Shown: positions 54,823 to 63,724, counted from the stretch's first letter. The stretch is 64,000 bases of DNA from Gemmatimonas aurantiaca T-27 (GCF_000010305.1 NC_012489.1:558001-622000); one strand, 5' to 3'. Notes: a model not told the origin generated them from the sequence alone. Made by a program: numbers and translations.

Positions 54823-56169
54823 CTACAGCTCCCGTCCGATGAGCACCGAAAGCTGCGCGCGGGCGATGCGGCTGTCCAAGCGGGCCTGGATCAGTGCCTG
54901 GCGTGCCTGATTCAGCGTGGTCTGTGACGTGAGCAGGTCGAGCAGCGTCGACGCACCCAACGCATACCGCTGCTGCTGCACCCGCAGGTCTTCCTCGGCC
55001 GCCGCGATTGCCGCCATCTGCACCTGGACACGGGCCATGGCGTTCTGCAGCGAACGCAGATTCGTGGTGAGGTTCTGCTTGGCCGCGAGCTGCACGTCCC
55101 GGAGCTGGGCTTCGGCGTTCGTGAGCGTCACATCCGCCTGAACGGACTGTGATTCGCGAAGGAGGCCGTTGAACAGCGGGTAGTTGATGTTGAAGTTCAT
55201 CGTCTGGCGCGTGGCATGCTCGCTGCCGACCAGCAGCAGGTTGCGACCCGCGAACCCCGCGCTGTTCTGGTTGAACGCATACTGAAACGACATGCCCAGC
55301 GTGGGCAGGTACGACGTCCGCTGCGATTGTTTGGCTGCCTTGGCCACTGCCACGTTGGACTGCGCCAGACGAATGGCCGGGCCGTCGCTCGCGAGCATGG
55401 TCAGTTCTACTTCCGACGGCAAAGCAACGGGCGTGTCGAGCGTATCGGCCGCAGACGCCGTGATAGTGGTGGTCGAGCCGGAGACACGCGTCAGAGACGC
55501 GTTAGCCACACGCAGGTCGTTCTCGGCGGTCAGCACGGCCAGCTGGGCATTGCCGAGCAGGATCGCCGAGCGCAACGAGTCTGACTTGGTGGCGACTCCA
55601 GCGGCGACACGAGCCGTGGACGCCTTGAGCTGCTGGTCTGCCTGCTCGAGCTGTGCCCGGGCAGCGGCGGCGGATTCGCGCGCCGCGAGTGCCGCATAGA
55701 ACTGCTGCTTCACCTGCAGAGTTGCATCAAACCGTGCGGTGGTGGCTGCGACCTCGGCGACATCAGCCGTAGCCCGAATGCGTCTCGCTTCAGAGAAGCG
55801 GCGCCCGCCGTCGAACAGATCGAGATCCATGCGGAGCGTGTTGCCATAGCTCCACGGATTGCCCGACAACGCCGTCAGCTGACCATTGAAACTGTTGATG
55901 GTCGTGCCCTGCGTATTGCCACTGGTCGCCGACAGGTTGATGGTCGGGAAATAGGAAGCCACCGCCTGCCGACGGGCGGCGGCGGCGTTGCGATTGAGCC
56001 CACGCGCCTGCACAGCCGCCGGGGCGTTGCGCGAAGCCATATCGATCGCTTCCTGCAGCGACACGGGACGGGCGCCGTCTTCTGGGACGGCAGGGGGCTG
56101 AGCGCCAAGCGGGGCGGCCACCAGGACCGCCCCGACCATAGCCAGACCAACGGACTGACCAAGCTTCAC
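54823..56169 (-). CDS. TolC-family outer-membrane efflux protein
   Basis: 448 residues from a GTG overlapping the upstream stop (GTGA). A signal peptide (VGAVLVAAPLGAQ) is followed by two repeats of the OEP domain: SLQEAIDMASRNAPAAVQARGLNRN opens the first, and GPAIRLAQSNVAVAKAAKQSQR opens the second. Long helical hairpins and beta-barrel strands alternate as in TolC. It is the last gene of an operon with an ECF sigma factor, so export may be stress-controlled. It could also serve the adaptor/RND pump encoded nearby, which lacks its own TolC. Confidence 0.9.
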   Translation of the reverse strand: MKLGQSVGLAMVGAVLVAAPLGAQPPAVPEDGARPVSLQEAIDMASRNAPAAVQARGLNRNAAAARRQAVASYFPTINLSATSGNTQGTTINSFNGQLTALSGNPWSYGNTLRMDLDLFDGGRRFSEARRIRATADVAEVAATTARFDATLQVKQQFYAALAARESAAAARAQLEQADQQLKASTARVAAGVATKSDSLRSAILLGNAQLAVLTAENDLRVANASLTRVSGSTTTITASAADTLDTPVALPSEVELTMLASDGPAIRLAQSNVAVAKAAKQSQRTSYLPTLGMSFQYAFNQNSAGFAGRNLLLVGSEHATRQTMNFNINYPLFNGLLRESQSVQADVTLTNAEAQLRDVQLAAKQNLTTNLRSLQNAMARVQVQMAAIAAAEEDLRVQQQRYALGASTLLDLLTSQTTLNQARQALIQARLDSRIARAQLSVLIGREL

Positions 56170-56561
56170 CGGACTTCACCTCGTGCACGCGCCGTACTGT
56201 CGGCGACGCGTTGGTTGCGTTCGAGCAGTCGGCGGAATCCCGCCACCTGGGTACTGTCGAACGTATTCATCATGAGCACGCGCGCGCTGTCCCGGAGGGA
56301 ATCGAGGGCAGGGCGGACGATGCGCATAATTTCGCGTGAGCGACCCTTTCGCCACTCCCACACCGAATCGACGAGTTGTCGCTGGTCAGTGTTAAGGGCG
56401 AGTTCCCGGTGCAGCTCATCGAGCATGGCGCGCTCATCCGTGACACGCGGCGCGCTGGGTGGTGTGACCACCCGCTCCGCGGCAAACCCCACGGCGCCTC
56501 CCATGAGGAAGGCACCGAGGAGGAACATGATGGCGAGCGACTTGGGGCGGGGAGAGGACAC
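56166..56561 (-). CDS. small membrane-anchored helical protein, CpxP/Spy or heavy-metal-sensor-like
   Basis: 131 residues. One N-terminal helix (LAIMFLLGAFLMGGAVGFAAERVV) anchors it, then a predicted alpha-helical periplasmic domain: LHRELALNTDQRQLVDSVWEWRKG and RDSARVLMMNTFDSTQVAGFRRLLER. The LTxxQ-like turn (LNTDQRQLV) recalls the Spy/CpxP/CnrX class, which sense unfolded protein or metal. No metal ligands stand out. It sits between the anti-sigma-like gene and TolC. Confidence 0.72.
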   Translation of the reverse strand: MSSPRPKSLAIMFLLGAFLMGGAVGFAAERVVTPPSAPRVTDERAMLDELHRELALNTDQRQLVDSVWEWRKGRSREIMRIVRPALDSLRDSARVLMMNTFDSTQVAGFRRLLERNQRVADSTARARGEVR

Positions 56562-56577
56562 GACGAACCGCTGACGA

Positions 56578-57009
56578 CTAGTAGTCGAGCGGATGCAGAT
56601 ACCGTTCCGGCGCGTCGGCCGGCAGGTGCGGGCGCACCCGCGTCAGCATCACATCATCGAGCGGCTGGGTGGATTCCACCACCTCGCGGGCCGCCAGTTC
56701 ACGAGCCTGCGCATTGGCCGCCTGGTCACGCACAAACGTGGCACCGGCCGCCAGCAACGCCAATGTGGCCGCCACCAATCCGGTGGTTCGCAGATCCGCC
56801 GTGCGCAGCTCCGAGAAACCGCTCCACCACGACGGACGCAGCTCATGCACCACCTTGCCGAGTCGCTGGGGCAGCGACTGCATGATCCGCTGTTCCTGTT
56901 TGGTCCAGAAGGCGTCGTCCTGCGGCGCCGCGTACTGCGTCCGCAACATCGCGGTCACCTGAGGATCCGCGCCCGGGCTCCGCCCGTCGTCGTTCCGTGT
57001 GCCGTTCAT
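56578..57009 (-). CDS. putative anti-sigma factor (single-pass)
   Basis: 143 residues, ATG overlapping the sigma-factor stop (ATGA). The N-terminal 75 residues are cytoplasmic and helical (RTQYAAPQDDAFWTKQEQRIMQSL), followed by one membrane helix (TTGLVAATLALLAAGATFV) and a short periplasmic tail ending VRPHLPADAPERYLHPLDY. No zinc HxxxCxxC motif is present. The assignment rests on position and topology: a membrane protein coupled to an ECF sigma factor. Confidence 0.7.
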   Translation of the reverse strand: MNGTRNDDGRSPGADPQVTAMLRTQYAAPQDDAFWTKQEQRIMQSLPQRLGKVVHELRPSWWSGFSELRTADLRTTGLVAATLALLAAGATFVRDQAANAQARELAAREVVESTQPLDDVMLTRVRPHLPADAPERYLHPLDY

Positions 57010-57680
57010 TTTTCACTCCGAAGGTTGCTCAACTGACGCCTGAGGTGCGCCCGAGCGTGATGCAGGTCCGATCGGGCAGTCCCCTCGGGAATACCGAGCA
57101 AGGTGCCGATCTCTGCGTGTTTATATCCCTCGACGTCATGCAGCACGATGACGGCGCGCTGCCGTTCGCCCAGGGTGTCCAGCGCACGCGTCAACCGCGC
57201 GCGCAGTTCGTCGGATTCTGCGGGGTCACGATGTGGAGACGACAGCGTCTCCGGCAATTCATCGGCATCACGCACCTTGCGTCGGCGAGCGATGTCGAGG
57301 GCCGCATTGGCGACGATGCGGTGCAACCACGCCCCGAACGCCTGCTCGGGACGGAAACGCTCCAACGCACGGAACGCATGCAGAAACCCTTCCTGCACCG
57401 CATCCTCGGCGTCGTCATGCGATAGGACGATTGCCCGCGCCACGGCGTAAGCCCGGCGCTGATGGCGGCGTACGAGGCCCGCAAAGGCCACGTTGTCCCC
57501 GGCCTGCGCCGCCAGGACCAATTCCCGCTCTTCGAGCGCCTCAGGCGAAATCGGGCGCTCAGTACCCACGGGCGCCCCCCCGACACGAATGTCGGACACG
57601 ACCCGTCCGGGACGCCCATGACTGGGCGGCGCGCTCGGGATCGGGAGGGAAAGGGCAGTCACAGGATCGGGTGGGGTCAC
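57006..57680 (-). CDS. ECF RNA polymerase sigma factor (RpoE-like)
   Basis: 224 residues from GTG 57680, 5 bases after the HD-protein stop; the first 45 residues are Pro-rich and may not all be translated. Region 2 (VRRHQRRAYAVARAIVLSHDDAEDAVQEGFLHAFRAL) and region 4 (LTRALDTLGERQRAVIVLHDVEGYKHAEIGTLLGIPEGTARSDLHHAR) are clear. It would direct RNA polymerase to stress promoters, held back by the coupled membrane protein and possibly tuned by the Spy-like protein. Confidence 0.93.
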   Translation of the reverse strand: MTPPDPVTALSLPIPSAPPSHGRPGRVVSDIRVGGAPVGTERPISPEALEERELVLAAQAGDNVAFAGLVRRHQRRAYAVARAIVLSHDDAEDAVQEGFLHAFRALERFRPEQAFGAWLHRIVANAALDIARRRKVRDADELPETLSSPHRDPAESDELRARLTRALDTLGERQRAVIVLHDVEGYKHAEIGTLLGIPEGTARSDLHHARAHLRRQLSNLRSEK

Positions 57681-57685
57681 CCGAC

Positions 57686-58312
57686 TTACGCATCGCCGGA
57701 AAACGTCGTTGAGGATGGGGGGGTCAATCCCGCCAGACCCAGGGGGCCGGCGTGCGCCTGCATAGCCGACAGGACCCGCTGGATGTGCTCATCCAGCGGC
57801 ACCCCCAGCGCCTCAGCGCCCTGCACGATATCGTCGCGGTTGACGCCGCGCGCAAATGCCTTGTCTTTCATCTTCTTCCGCACCCCCGCCACATCGACAT
57901 CGGCCACGGCCCTGGACGGCTTCACCAGCGCACAGGCCGTGATCAGCCCAGAGAGTTCGTCCACCGCGAAGAGAGCCTTCGCCATGGTGGTCTCCCGCGG
58001 TACCCCGCAGTAGTCGGCGTGGCCCAAGACGGCCTCGCAGACACTCTCGGGCCAGCCGAGGGTGCGCAGGTGCCGGACCCCCTCCGCCGGATGTTCGACA
58101 TCGGCGGCCTGCGAAGCGTTGGGATACCGCTCGTAGTCAAAATCGTGGATCAGGCCGGTCACCCCCCACAGCTCCTCGTCCTCACCCAGATGACGGGCGT
58201 ACGCGCGCATGGCGCATTCGACGGCCAGCATGTGTTTGCGGAGGGACTCGGAGGCGGTCCACTCATGGACCAGGCGCTCGGCCTCAAGACGGGAAGGGAT
58301 CACAATAGACAC
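57686..58312 (-). CDS. HD-domain phosphohydrolase-like protein
   Basis: About 208 residues if started at GTG 58312; GTG 58303 is an alternative. The open frame to 58507 runs through the 15-bp repeat array and yields a Ser/Arg/Phe low-complexity peptide, so it is rejected as start. The HD motif is in GLIHDFDYERYP, with His residues upstream (LRKHMLAVECAMRA) and Asp downstream (ALFAVDELSGLI). These match the small HD/YpgQ-like family of metal-dependent phosphohydrolases. The substrate is unknown. It leads the sigma-factor operon. Confidence 0.85.
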   Translation of the reverse strand: MSIVIPSRLEAERLVHEWTASESLRKHMLAVECAMRAYARHLGEDEELWGVTGLIHDFDYERYPNASQAADVEHPAEGVRHLRTLGWPESVCEAVLGHADYCGVPRETTMAKALFAVDELSGLITACALVKPSRAVADVDVAGVRKKMKDKAFARGVNRDDIVQGAEALGVPLDEHIQRVLSAMQAHAGPLGLAGLTPPSSTTFSGDA

Positions 58313-58363
58313 AATGGCGCGTGAACGAAGGGGAAACAACTGCTGGGGGGCAGGGGCGGAGAA

Positions 58364-58630
58364 ACGGGCGCTGGAGCTACGGGGGCTGGAAGAACGGAAG
58401 CTGGGGAGACGGGAGCTGAGGGGACGGGAGCTGGGAAAACGGAAGCTGGAAAAACGGAAGCTGGAAGAACGGGAGCTGGACCTACGGGAGCTGGACGCAC
58501 GGGCCAAGGCGGGTGGGACTGACCCGTTGGTCCAGCTTCCGTTTTTCCCCGTTGGTCCAGCTCCCGTGTCCCCAGCTCCCGTAGGTCCAGCTCCCGTCCC
58601 CCCAGCTTCCGTTTCCCCAGCCCCCGTTCC
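58364..58630. repeat. second array of 15-bp ACGGRAGCTGG units in inverted halves
   Basis: Nine direct 15-base units run from 58364 (ACGGGCGCTGGAGCT, then variants of ACGGRAGCTGGNNNN). After a short central segment (58499-58528) about six units run inverted (CCAGCTYCCGT). A 10-base TTTTCCCCGT insert follows the first inverted unit, exactly as in the array at 31122-31370. Here the units are less perfectly paired across the centre. It lies between the MFS exporter stop (58647) and the HD gene start. Confidence 0.9.
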
Positions 58631-58646
58631 TCGTGGTCCCCCCCCG

Positions 58647-60272
58647 CTAGTGCCCGTCTGCCTTCACCGGTACCGCTCGTCCCGTCTTCCAGATGAGCAG
58701 CAGCGGCAGCGCCGACACCAGCAGCAACCCCGAAATCAGGTAGATCCGCGAAAACGCCATGACACTGGCCTGGGCGGTGATCTGTCCGTCCAGCAGCATC
58801 AGCGCCTGCTGCTTGGCGGTGGCGGCGTCGATCCCGCGACCCATGAGGCCATGGGTGAGGCCATTCAGGCGCTCCAGCGTGGCCGGATCATAGGCGCCGA
58901 CGTGTTCGGTCAGCACCGCCTTCTCCGTCTTGGTCAGTCGGGAGAGCATGGTGGCCATGATGGCGATACCCAGGGAGCCGCCCAACTGACGCATCAGGTT
59001 GAACATGCCCGTGGCCTGACCCAGGCGTTCCATGGGGATGCCCGCCATGCTGGCGCCGGTGAGTGGCACGAACAGGCAACCGAGTCCCACGCCGCGCAGG
59101 ATGAGGGGCCAGAACATGTCGTCCTGCCCGGCGTCCAACGTGAGCTGCGACATCTTCGTCATCGACGCCAGGAACAGAAAGGCACCAATGGTGACCAGGA
59201 TGCGTGCATCGATCTTCCCGCCGAAACGCCCCATGATCGCCATCGTGAATGCGGAGGCGATAGCGCCCGGCAAGATCACGAGTCCTGTCTGCTGCGCGCT
59301 GTACCCGTGCAGGGACTGCAGGAACACAGGCAGTACGAACACCGAGCCAAAGAGCGCCACGCCCATGAAGCTCGCGAACACCACACCCGGCGCCAGTTGC
59401 CGCGATTTGAGCACGCGGAAATCGATCACCGGCTCTTCAATCGTCAGCTCCCGCCACACCAGCAGTATCGCCGACACCCCGCTCACGATGGCCAGCGTCA
59501 GCACGAAGCGTGACTCGAACCAGTCGTACCGTTCGCCACGCTCCAGCATCCACTGCAGGGAACCCACGGCCAGGGTCAGCAGCAGGATGCCCGTCCCATC
59601 GATCGTGCGCGTACGCACCTGGTGTGCGGCATCCTTCACGTACGTCCACACCATCAGCGCGGCAATCAGGCCGAGCGGCACGTTGATGTAGAAGATCCAC
59701 GGCCACGCATACGCATCGACGATGAAACCGCCGAGCGTCGGGCCAATGGTCGGGCCCACCATGACACCCACGCCGAAGATGGCCTGACCGATACCGCGTT
59801 CATGCGGCGGAAACGCTTCGAACAACGTGGTCTGCGCGGTCGAGAGCAACGCGCCGCCGCCCAGTCCCTGGAGCACTCGCCAGAACACGAGGCCCCACAG
59901 CGACGTGGCCGCACCGCAGAAGAACGACGCGATGACGAAGATGAAGATCGAACCGGTGAGATAGCGCTGCCGGCCGAAAAAGCCTGACAACCAGCTCGAC
60001 ATCGGAATGACGATGACGTTCGCGATGATGTACGACGTGCTCACCCACGCGATTTCGTCGAGTGTCGCACCCAGCGTACCCATCATGTGCGGGATCGCGA
60101 CGTTCACGATGGACGTGTCGACGAGTTCGAGCACCGCTGCCAACGTCACCGCGATCGCGATGAGATATTTGTTCTTGTACGGATCGTCCGCCACGGCTCT
60201 GGCGGCACCGGAGGTGCCTCGCGCCGATGGGGAGTCGGCCAACGCCGAAGGGCTGGCCACCGAAGTGCTCAT
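58647..60272 (-). CDS. emrB: DHA2-family drug exporter (EmrB-like)
   Basis: 541 residues, fourteen predicted helices. Typical EmrB/QacA segments are ELVDTSIVNVAIPHMMGTLGATLDEIAWVSTSYIIANVIVIP, the GFFGRQRYL loop, and motif C-like GQAIFGVGVMVGPTIGPTLGG. It exports hydrophobic compounds by proton antiport and works with the EmrA-like adaptor 6 bases upstream and a TolC-like channel. Start ATG 60272. Last gene of the tetR-led operon; the second 15-bp repeat array follows its stop. Confidence 0.92.
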   Translation of the reverse strand: MSTSVASPSALADSPSARGTSGAARAVADDPYKNKYLIAIAVTLAAVLELVDTSIVNVAIPHMMGTLGATLDEIAWVSTSYIIANVIVIPMSSWLSGFFGRQRYLTGSIFIFVIASFFCGAATSLWGLVFWRVLQGLGGGALLSTAQTTLFEAFPPHERGIGQAIFGVGVMVGPTIGPTLGGFIVDAYAWPWIFYINVPLGLIAALMVWTYVKDAAHQVRTRTIDGTGILLLTLAVGSLQWMLERGERYDWFESRFVLTLAIVSGVSAILLVWRELTIEEPVIDFRVLKSRQLAPGVVFASFMGVALFGSVFVLPVFLQSLHGYSAQQTGLVILPGAIASAFTMAIMGRFGGKIDARILVTIGAFLFLASMTKMSQLTLDAGQDDMFWPLILRGVGLGCLFVPLTGASMAGIPMERLGQATGMFNLMRQLGGSLGIAIMATMLSRLTKTEKAVLTEHVGAYDPATLERLNGLTHGLMGRGIDAATAKQQALMLLDGQITAQASVMAFSRIYLISGLLLVSALPLLLIWKTGRAVPVKADGH

Positions 60273-60278
60273 GGGGTG

Positions 60279-61316
60279 TTACCGGACGACGACGCTGGCC
60301 AGCACCGACATACCCGGACGCAGCGGACGATCCTTGCCGAGGTCCTTCGTCACGCGGATGCGCACCGGCACACGCTGTACGACCTTCGTGAAGTTGCCCG
60401 TCGCGTTGTCCGGCGGCAGCAGGGCGAACTTGGCGCCGGTGGCCGACGCGATGCTCTCGACTTCGCCTTCAGCCGTGGCCTCATAGGCATCGATCTCGAG
60501 ATCGACCTTCTGCCCCACGCGCAGGCGCGCGAGCTGCGTCTCCTTCATGTTGGCCGTGACAAAGAGACCTGTGTCGGCCACGATCGACATCATCGCCTGA
60601 CCGGCCTGAATGAGCTGACCCAGTTCGACCTGCTTGCGCGACACGATGCCGGAGAGCGGCGCCTCGACGGTGGCATACGACAACTGCAAGGCCGCGTTGT
60701 CGCGGGCCGCTTCGGCCGCCGCGAGACGGGCCTGGGCGAGTCGCACACCGGCCTGCGCGTTGGCGATGCTGCCAGTGGCGGCCAGCACCTGACGCTGCGT
60801 GGCTTCGAGGTTGGCGGTGGCCGCATCGAAGGTGGCCTGCGCGCCGTCGAGCTGCGCCATGCTGATGATCTGCTTGCCGGCGAGCTCCTTCGCACGCGTC
60901 AGGTCGGCCTGGGCCCGAATGAGCTGCGCCTTGGCCGCGTCCACCTGCGCGGAGCCGACATCACGTTGGCTCGACGCCGTACGCACCACCGTCACCGCCT
61001 GGCCTTCCAGGCCGCGGCCACCGGCCGATGCCCGCGCGGCGGCGAGCTCCGCTTCTGCCTGGGCGAGCTTCACCTCGAGTTCGCGCGTGTCGAGTTTCAC
61101 GAGCACGTGTTTGCCGTCGACATGGCCGTTGTCGATGGCGTTGATGGCGGTGACATAGCCACCGACCTTGGCCACCACCGGTACGATGTGGCCGTCGATC
61201 TGAGCGTTGTCGGTCGACTCATGGGAGCGACCAAAGGACCAGCGTTGATAGCCCCAGATGCCCACGGCCACGAGGGCGGCGATCGGGATCAGGAGACGAA
61301 TATTCGGGCGAGCCAT
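60279..61316 (-). CDS. emrA: EmrA/HlyD-type membrane fusion protein
   Basis: 345 residues. A single N-terminal helix (IRLLIPIAALVAVGIWGYQRW) leads into STDNAQIDGHIVPVVAKVGGYV, the EmrA hallmark. A long alpha-hairpin rich in Ala/Gln/Arg covers about 95-215, then the second lipoyl half VEAPLSGIVSRKQVELGQLI and a beta domain with DNATGNFTKVVQRVPVRI. It bridges EmrB and the outer-membrane channel across the periplasm. Confidence 0.93.
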   Translation of the reverse strand: MARPNIRLLIPIAALVAVGIWGYQRWSFGRSHESTDNAQIDGHIVPVVAKVGGYVTAINAIDNGHVDGKHVLVKLDTRELEVKLAQAEAELAAARASAGGRGLEGQAVTVVRTASSQRDVGSAQVDAAKAQLIRAQADLTRAKELAGKQIISMAQLDGAQATFDAATANLEATQRQVLAATGSIANAQAGVRLAQARLAAAEAARDNAALQLSYATVEAPLSGIVSRKQVELGQLIQAGQAMMSIVADTGLFVTANMKETQLARLRVGQKVDLEIDAYEATAEGEVESIASATGAKFALLPPDNATGNFTKVVQRVPVRIRVTKDLGKDRPLRPGMSVLASVVVR

Positions 61317-61352
61317 GGAAGTGGTCTGTTCTGAGTGGGATGATGTATCGGA

Positions 61353-62789
61353 TCAGGGCAGCTTCTGTGCATCGCCCATCGCCTTGGCGAGGGCCACGCG
61401 GGCGCCGTGATAGGCAGCCAACGCGTCGTTGCGCAGCGTGCGCGCCTGATTGAGTGAGAGCAGGGCCGTGATCACATCCGCATTGCCGGCCACACCGGCA
61501 CGGAAGCGCTCCTGCGCCTGGGAAACTTCCTGTTCGGCGAGGCGCAGACGTTCTCGCACCGCGTCCACCTGTTCCTGAGCCGAGCCAAGATCCAGCAGCG
61601 CCGCGCGCACTTCGAGCGAGCTCTGTGCGCGCAGATCGCGCAGGCGTGCATCGGTCTCACGAGCCGCCGCGACCTGCTCCTCGAGACGTGATTCGCGACG
61701 GAATCCGTCGAACACACCCACCGAGAGCTGCACGCCCCAGGTGTAGGTGGGCAGCAGGCGCTCGTAGTTGCGGCCGATCACGCCGTGGTCCACCGTGAGC
61801 CCGAGTTGGGGCGCCCGTTCCCAGCGAATGGCCTTGGCCGACTGTTGCTGCGCAAACTCCTGTGCCTTGAGCGCCCGCACGTCAGCCCGAGTGTCGAGCG
61901 CGGCCGTCAGCGCTTCGCTGGCGGAGGGCAGGGCACTGGCCAACGGCAACCCGGCCAGAGAATCGGCCAGTTCGAGTGAGGCATCGGCGGCCACGCCGGT
62001 GATCCGCTTGAGCTCGAGCAAGGTGCGGTCGCGGTCGTTCCGCGCCATGATGATCTGTGCGCGCACATTGGCGAGCTGCGATTCCGCGCGGGTGACGTCG
62101 AGGGCGATACCGACCCCCGCCTGCAACTGATCGCGCGCGATGCCCAGCAAGTCTGCGGCGAGCGTCGAATCCGCTCGACGAGCCGACAACTGCGCTTCGG
62201 CCCGCGCGGCCCGCACATAGGTCGCGGCGGCGGCCGCCGCTGCGCCCTCGGCCTGGGCGTTCACCTCGGCGCCAGCGGCCGTGGTGCTGGCCTGCGCGGC
62301 ACGCCAACTCCCCCATTTGCCCAGATCGAGCAGAGGCGCCTGCACACGGTACCGGAGGTCGATCGTGGGCACGGGGCCAAGCAGTTCACCGTCCGGCCGC
62401 ATCATCGGCGCGCCAGTCACCGGATTGACGAACGAAAATCCGAAAGTGGCAGTATTGAGTGTTCTTTCTGACTGAATAATGGCGCCTGCAAGGTCTGGAA
62501 ACAGAGCTCCTCTGCGTTGCGTGGCGCGTGCCGCGGCCTGTTCAACACGAGCCTTGGAGATGTCGATGGCCCCGTTTTGCTTGGCGGCCAGGCGCGCGGC
62601 GTCTCCCAGCGTGATCCGGGTCTGGGCCTCGGCTTGTGAGCCACCAAGCGCCAGGAACAGGCCCGCGACGGTAGCCGCGACAATCCGGGCTCGTGAGGCA
62701 GGGGCACGGCTTGAGCCGCGGCGCGGCCCGCCATGCCCCAATCGATCCGGGCCCGAATCGTCAGATGTTTGTAGAATGCTGTATGTCAT
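61353..62789 (-). CDS. TolC-family outer-membrane channel of the Emr-type exporter
   Basis: About 478 residues from ATG 62789; the open frame to 62999 overlaps tetR and reads as Ser/Arg-rich nonsense. A signal peptide (IVAATVAGLFLALGGSQAEAQ) is followed by the OEP layout in two halves (ITLGDAARLAAKQNGAIDISKARVEQ ... RADVRALKAQEFAQQQSAKAIRWERAP). It is the second TolC homologue in the window. It is positioned between tetR and emrA, so the tripartite set is complete in one operon. Confidence 0.92.
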   Translation of the reverse strand: MTYSILQTSDDSGPDRLGHGGPRRGSSRAPASRARIVAATVAGLFLALGGSQAEAQTRITLGDAARLAAKQNGAIDISKARVEQAAARATQRRGALFPDLAGAIIQSERTLNTATFGFSFVNPVTGAPMMRPDGELLGPVPTIDLRYRVQAPLLDLGKWGSWRAAQASTTAAGAEVNAQAEGAAAAAAATYVRAARAEAQLSARRADSTLAADLLGIARDQLQAGVGIALDVTRAESQLANVRAQIIMARNDRDRTLLELKRITGVAADASLELADSLAGLPLASALPSASEALTAALDTRADVRALKAQEFAQQQSAKAIRWERAPQLGLTVDHGVIGRNYERLLPTYTWGVQLSVGVFDGFRRESRLEEQVAAARETDARLRDLRAQSSLEVRAALLDLGSAQEQVDAVRERLRLAEQEVSQAQERFRAGVAGNADVITALLSLNQARTLRNDALAAYHGARVALAKAMGDAQKLP

Positions 62790-62811
62790 GGAAGATTGAT
62801 GGAATTTCCGC

Positions 62812-63444
62812 TCAGGGTTTGAGCGCGTGGAGGTAAAATCCGAGTATTTCGTCGAGGACCTGGTCGTCGGTGCCGAGCTGTGGGTGGAACGCCCGGTTGT
62901 TGCACCAGGTGCTGTGGGAGATGAGGAGCGCGGAGTACATGCGGGCGGCCATGTGCGGATCGACCGGCCGGAATTCACCACGCGTGATCCCGCGTTCAAC
63001 GATGCTCGCCATCAGGCGTCGGCCACGCGCGATGACTTCGTCGGCGTAGAAGGCCATGAGATCGGGGAAATTCACGAGTTCGTCGTGCACGAGGCGCTTG
63101 AGCACGCGCACCCGGTCCGTCCGATGAAAATTCCACGACCTTGTGGCAAATTCTCGAATTTGTGACGCCGAACTGGCGTCTTTGTGCGCTTCTTGTGACG
63201 CCTCTGCTTCGCTCAATGCCACCACAATCGTGGTGCGCACCATTTCTCGGAATAACGCTTCCTTGTTCGGGAAGTAGAGATAAATGGTGCCTTTGGCGAC
63301 CTGAGCACGCTTGGCAATGTCATCGAGGCGTGTTCCCGCCAAGCCGCGCTCACCAAACTCGTGAAAGGCGGCGTCGATGATCTGTTGTGGTCGCTCTTCC
63401 GGCGCTCGTCGGCGCGTGGAAGGCGAGTCTGGAGCAAGAGTCAC
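62812..63444 (-). CDS. TetR/AcrR-family transcriptional repressor
   Basis: 210 residues. The N-terminal HTH is canonical: RPQQIIDAAFHEFGERGLAGTRLDDIAKRAQVAKGTIYLYFPNKEALF (residues about 18-65). The C-terminal ligand-binding helices contain a TetR_C-type region with FHRTDRVRVLKRLVHDELVNFP. It is first in the operon with the TolC-EmrA-EmrB exporter and lies 20 bases downstream of a matching palindromic operator. It probably represses the pump and itself until a substrate binds. Confidence 0.93.
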   Translation of the reverse strand: MTLAPDSPSTRRRAPEERPQQIIDAAFHEFGERGLAGTRLDDIAKRAQVAKGTIYLYFPNKEALFREMVRTTIVVALSEAEASQEAHKDASSASQIREFATRSWNFHRTDRVRVLKRLVHDELVNFPDLMAFYADEVIARGRRLMASIVERGITRGEFRPVDPHMAARMYSALLISHSTWCNNRAFHPQLGTDDQVLDEILGFYLHALKP

Positions 63445-63463
63445 GATGGTCTCGGCTGTTACT

Positions 63464-63479
63464 GACTGACTGGTCAGTC
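63464..63479. promoter_or_regulatory. palindromic TetR operator
   Basis: GACTGACTGGTCAGTC is a perfect 7-bp palindrome with a 2-base centre, 20 bases upstream of the tetR start. Its form matches operators of TetR/AcrR exporter repressors. Autoregulation of the whole exporter operon is inferred. Confidence 0.8.
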
Positions 63480-63574
63480 TGGAGACGAATCAATGCGATT
63501 CAGGTTTCGGACGCAAGTGGGGGATTGGCGGATGGATTTGGGCTTCTGGGAGATCCCGGGGGCCGCCTGCGGCG

Positions 63575-63724
63575 GCGATACCTGCAGGATCAACAGCCGG
63601 ATACCAGCATGATTGATCGTCAATGTTCACATTTTAAAAACACTAACAATACAGTATTAGAACATTCTGGTATATTTCGATTCCAATCATGCTGGTATCC
63701 GGCAGTTCATCCTGCAGGTATCGC
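63575..63724. repeat. 41-bp imperfect inverted repeat with an AT-rich loop
   Basis: Arms 63575-63615 and 63684-63724 are complementary except for two mismatches (starting GCGATACCTGCAGGAT). The 68-base loop (63616-63683) is strikingly AT-rich (for example ATTTTAAAAACACTAACAA) in a GC-rich genome. A second small hairpin, GCGCCCC/GGGGCGC, abuts it at 63722-63738. The form resembles a MITE-like palindromic insertion or a cruciform-prone element; no target duplication was recognised. Confidence 0.88.

Noticed and set aside
58209-59513. Plus-strand frame (434 codons) through the second 15-bp array with RELDLREL-type repeats
   Set aside because: The periodic peptide comes from the DNA repeat, and the rest is antisense to emrB; no start signal supports it.
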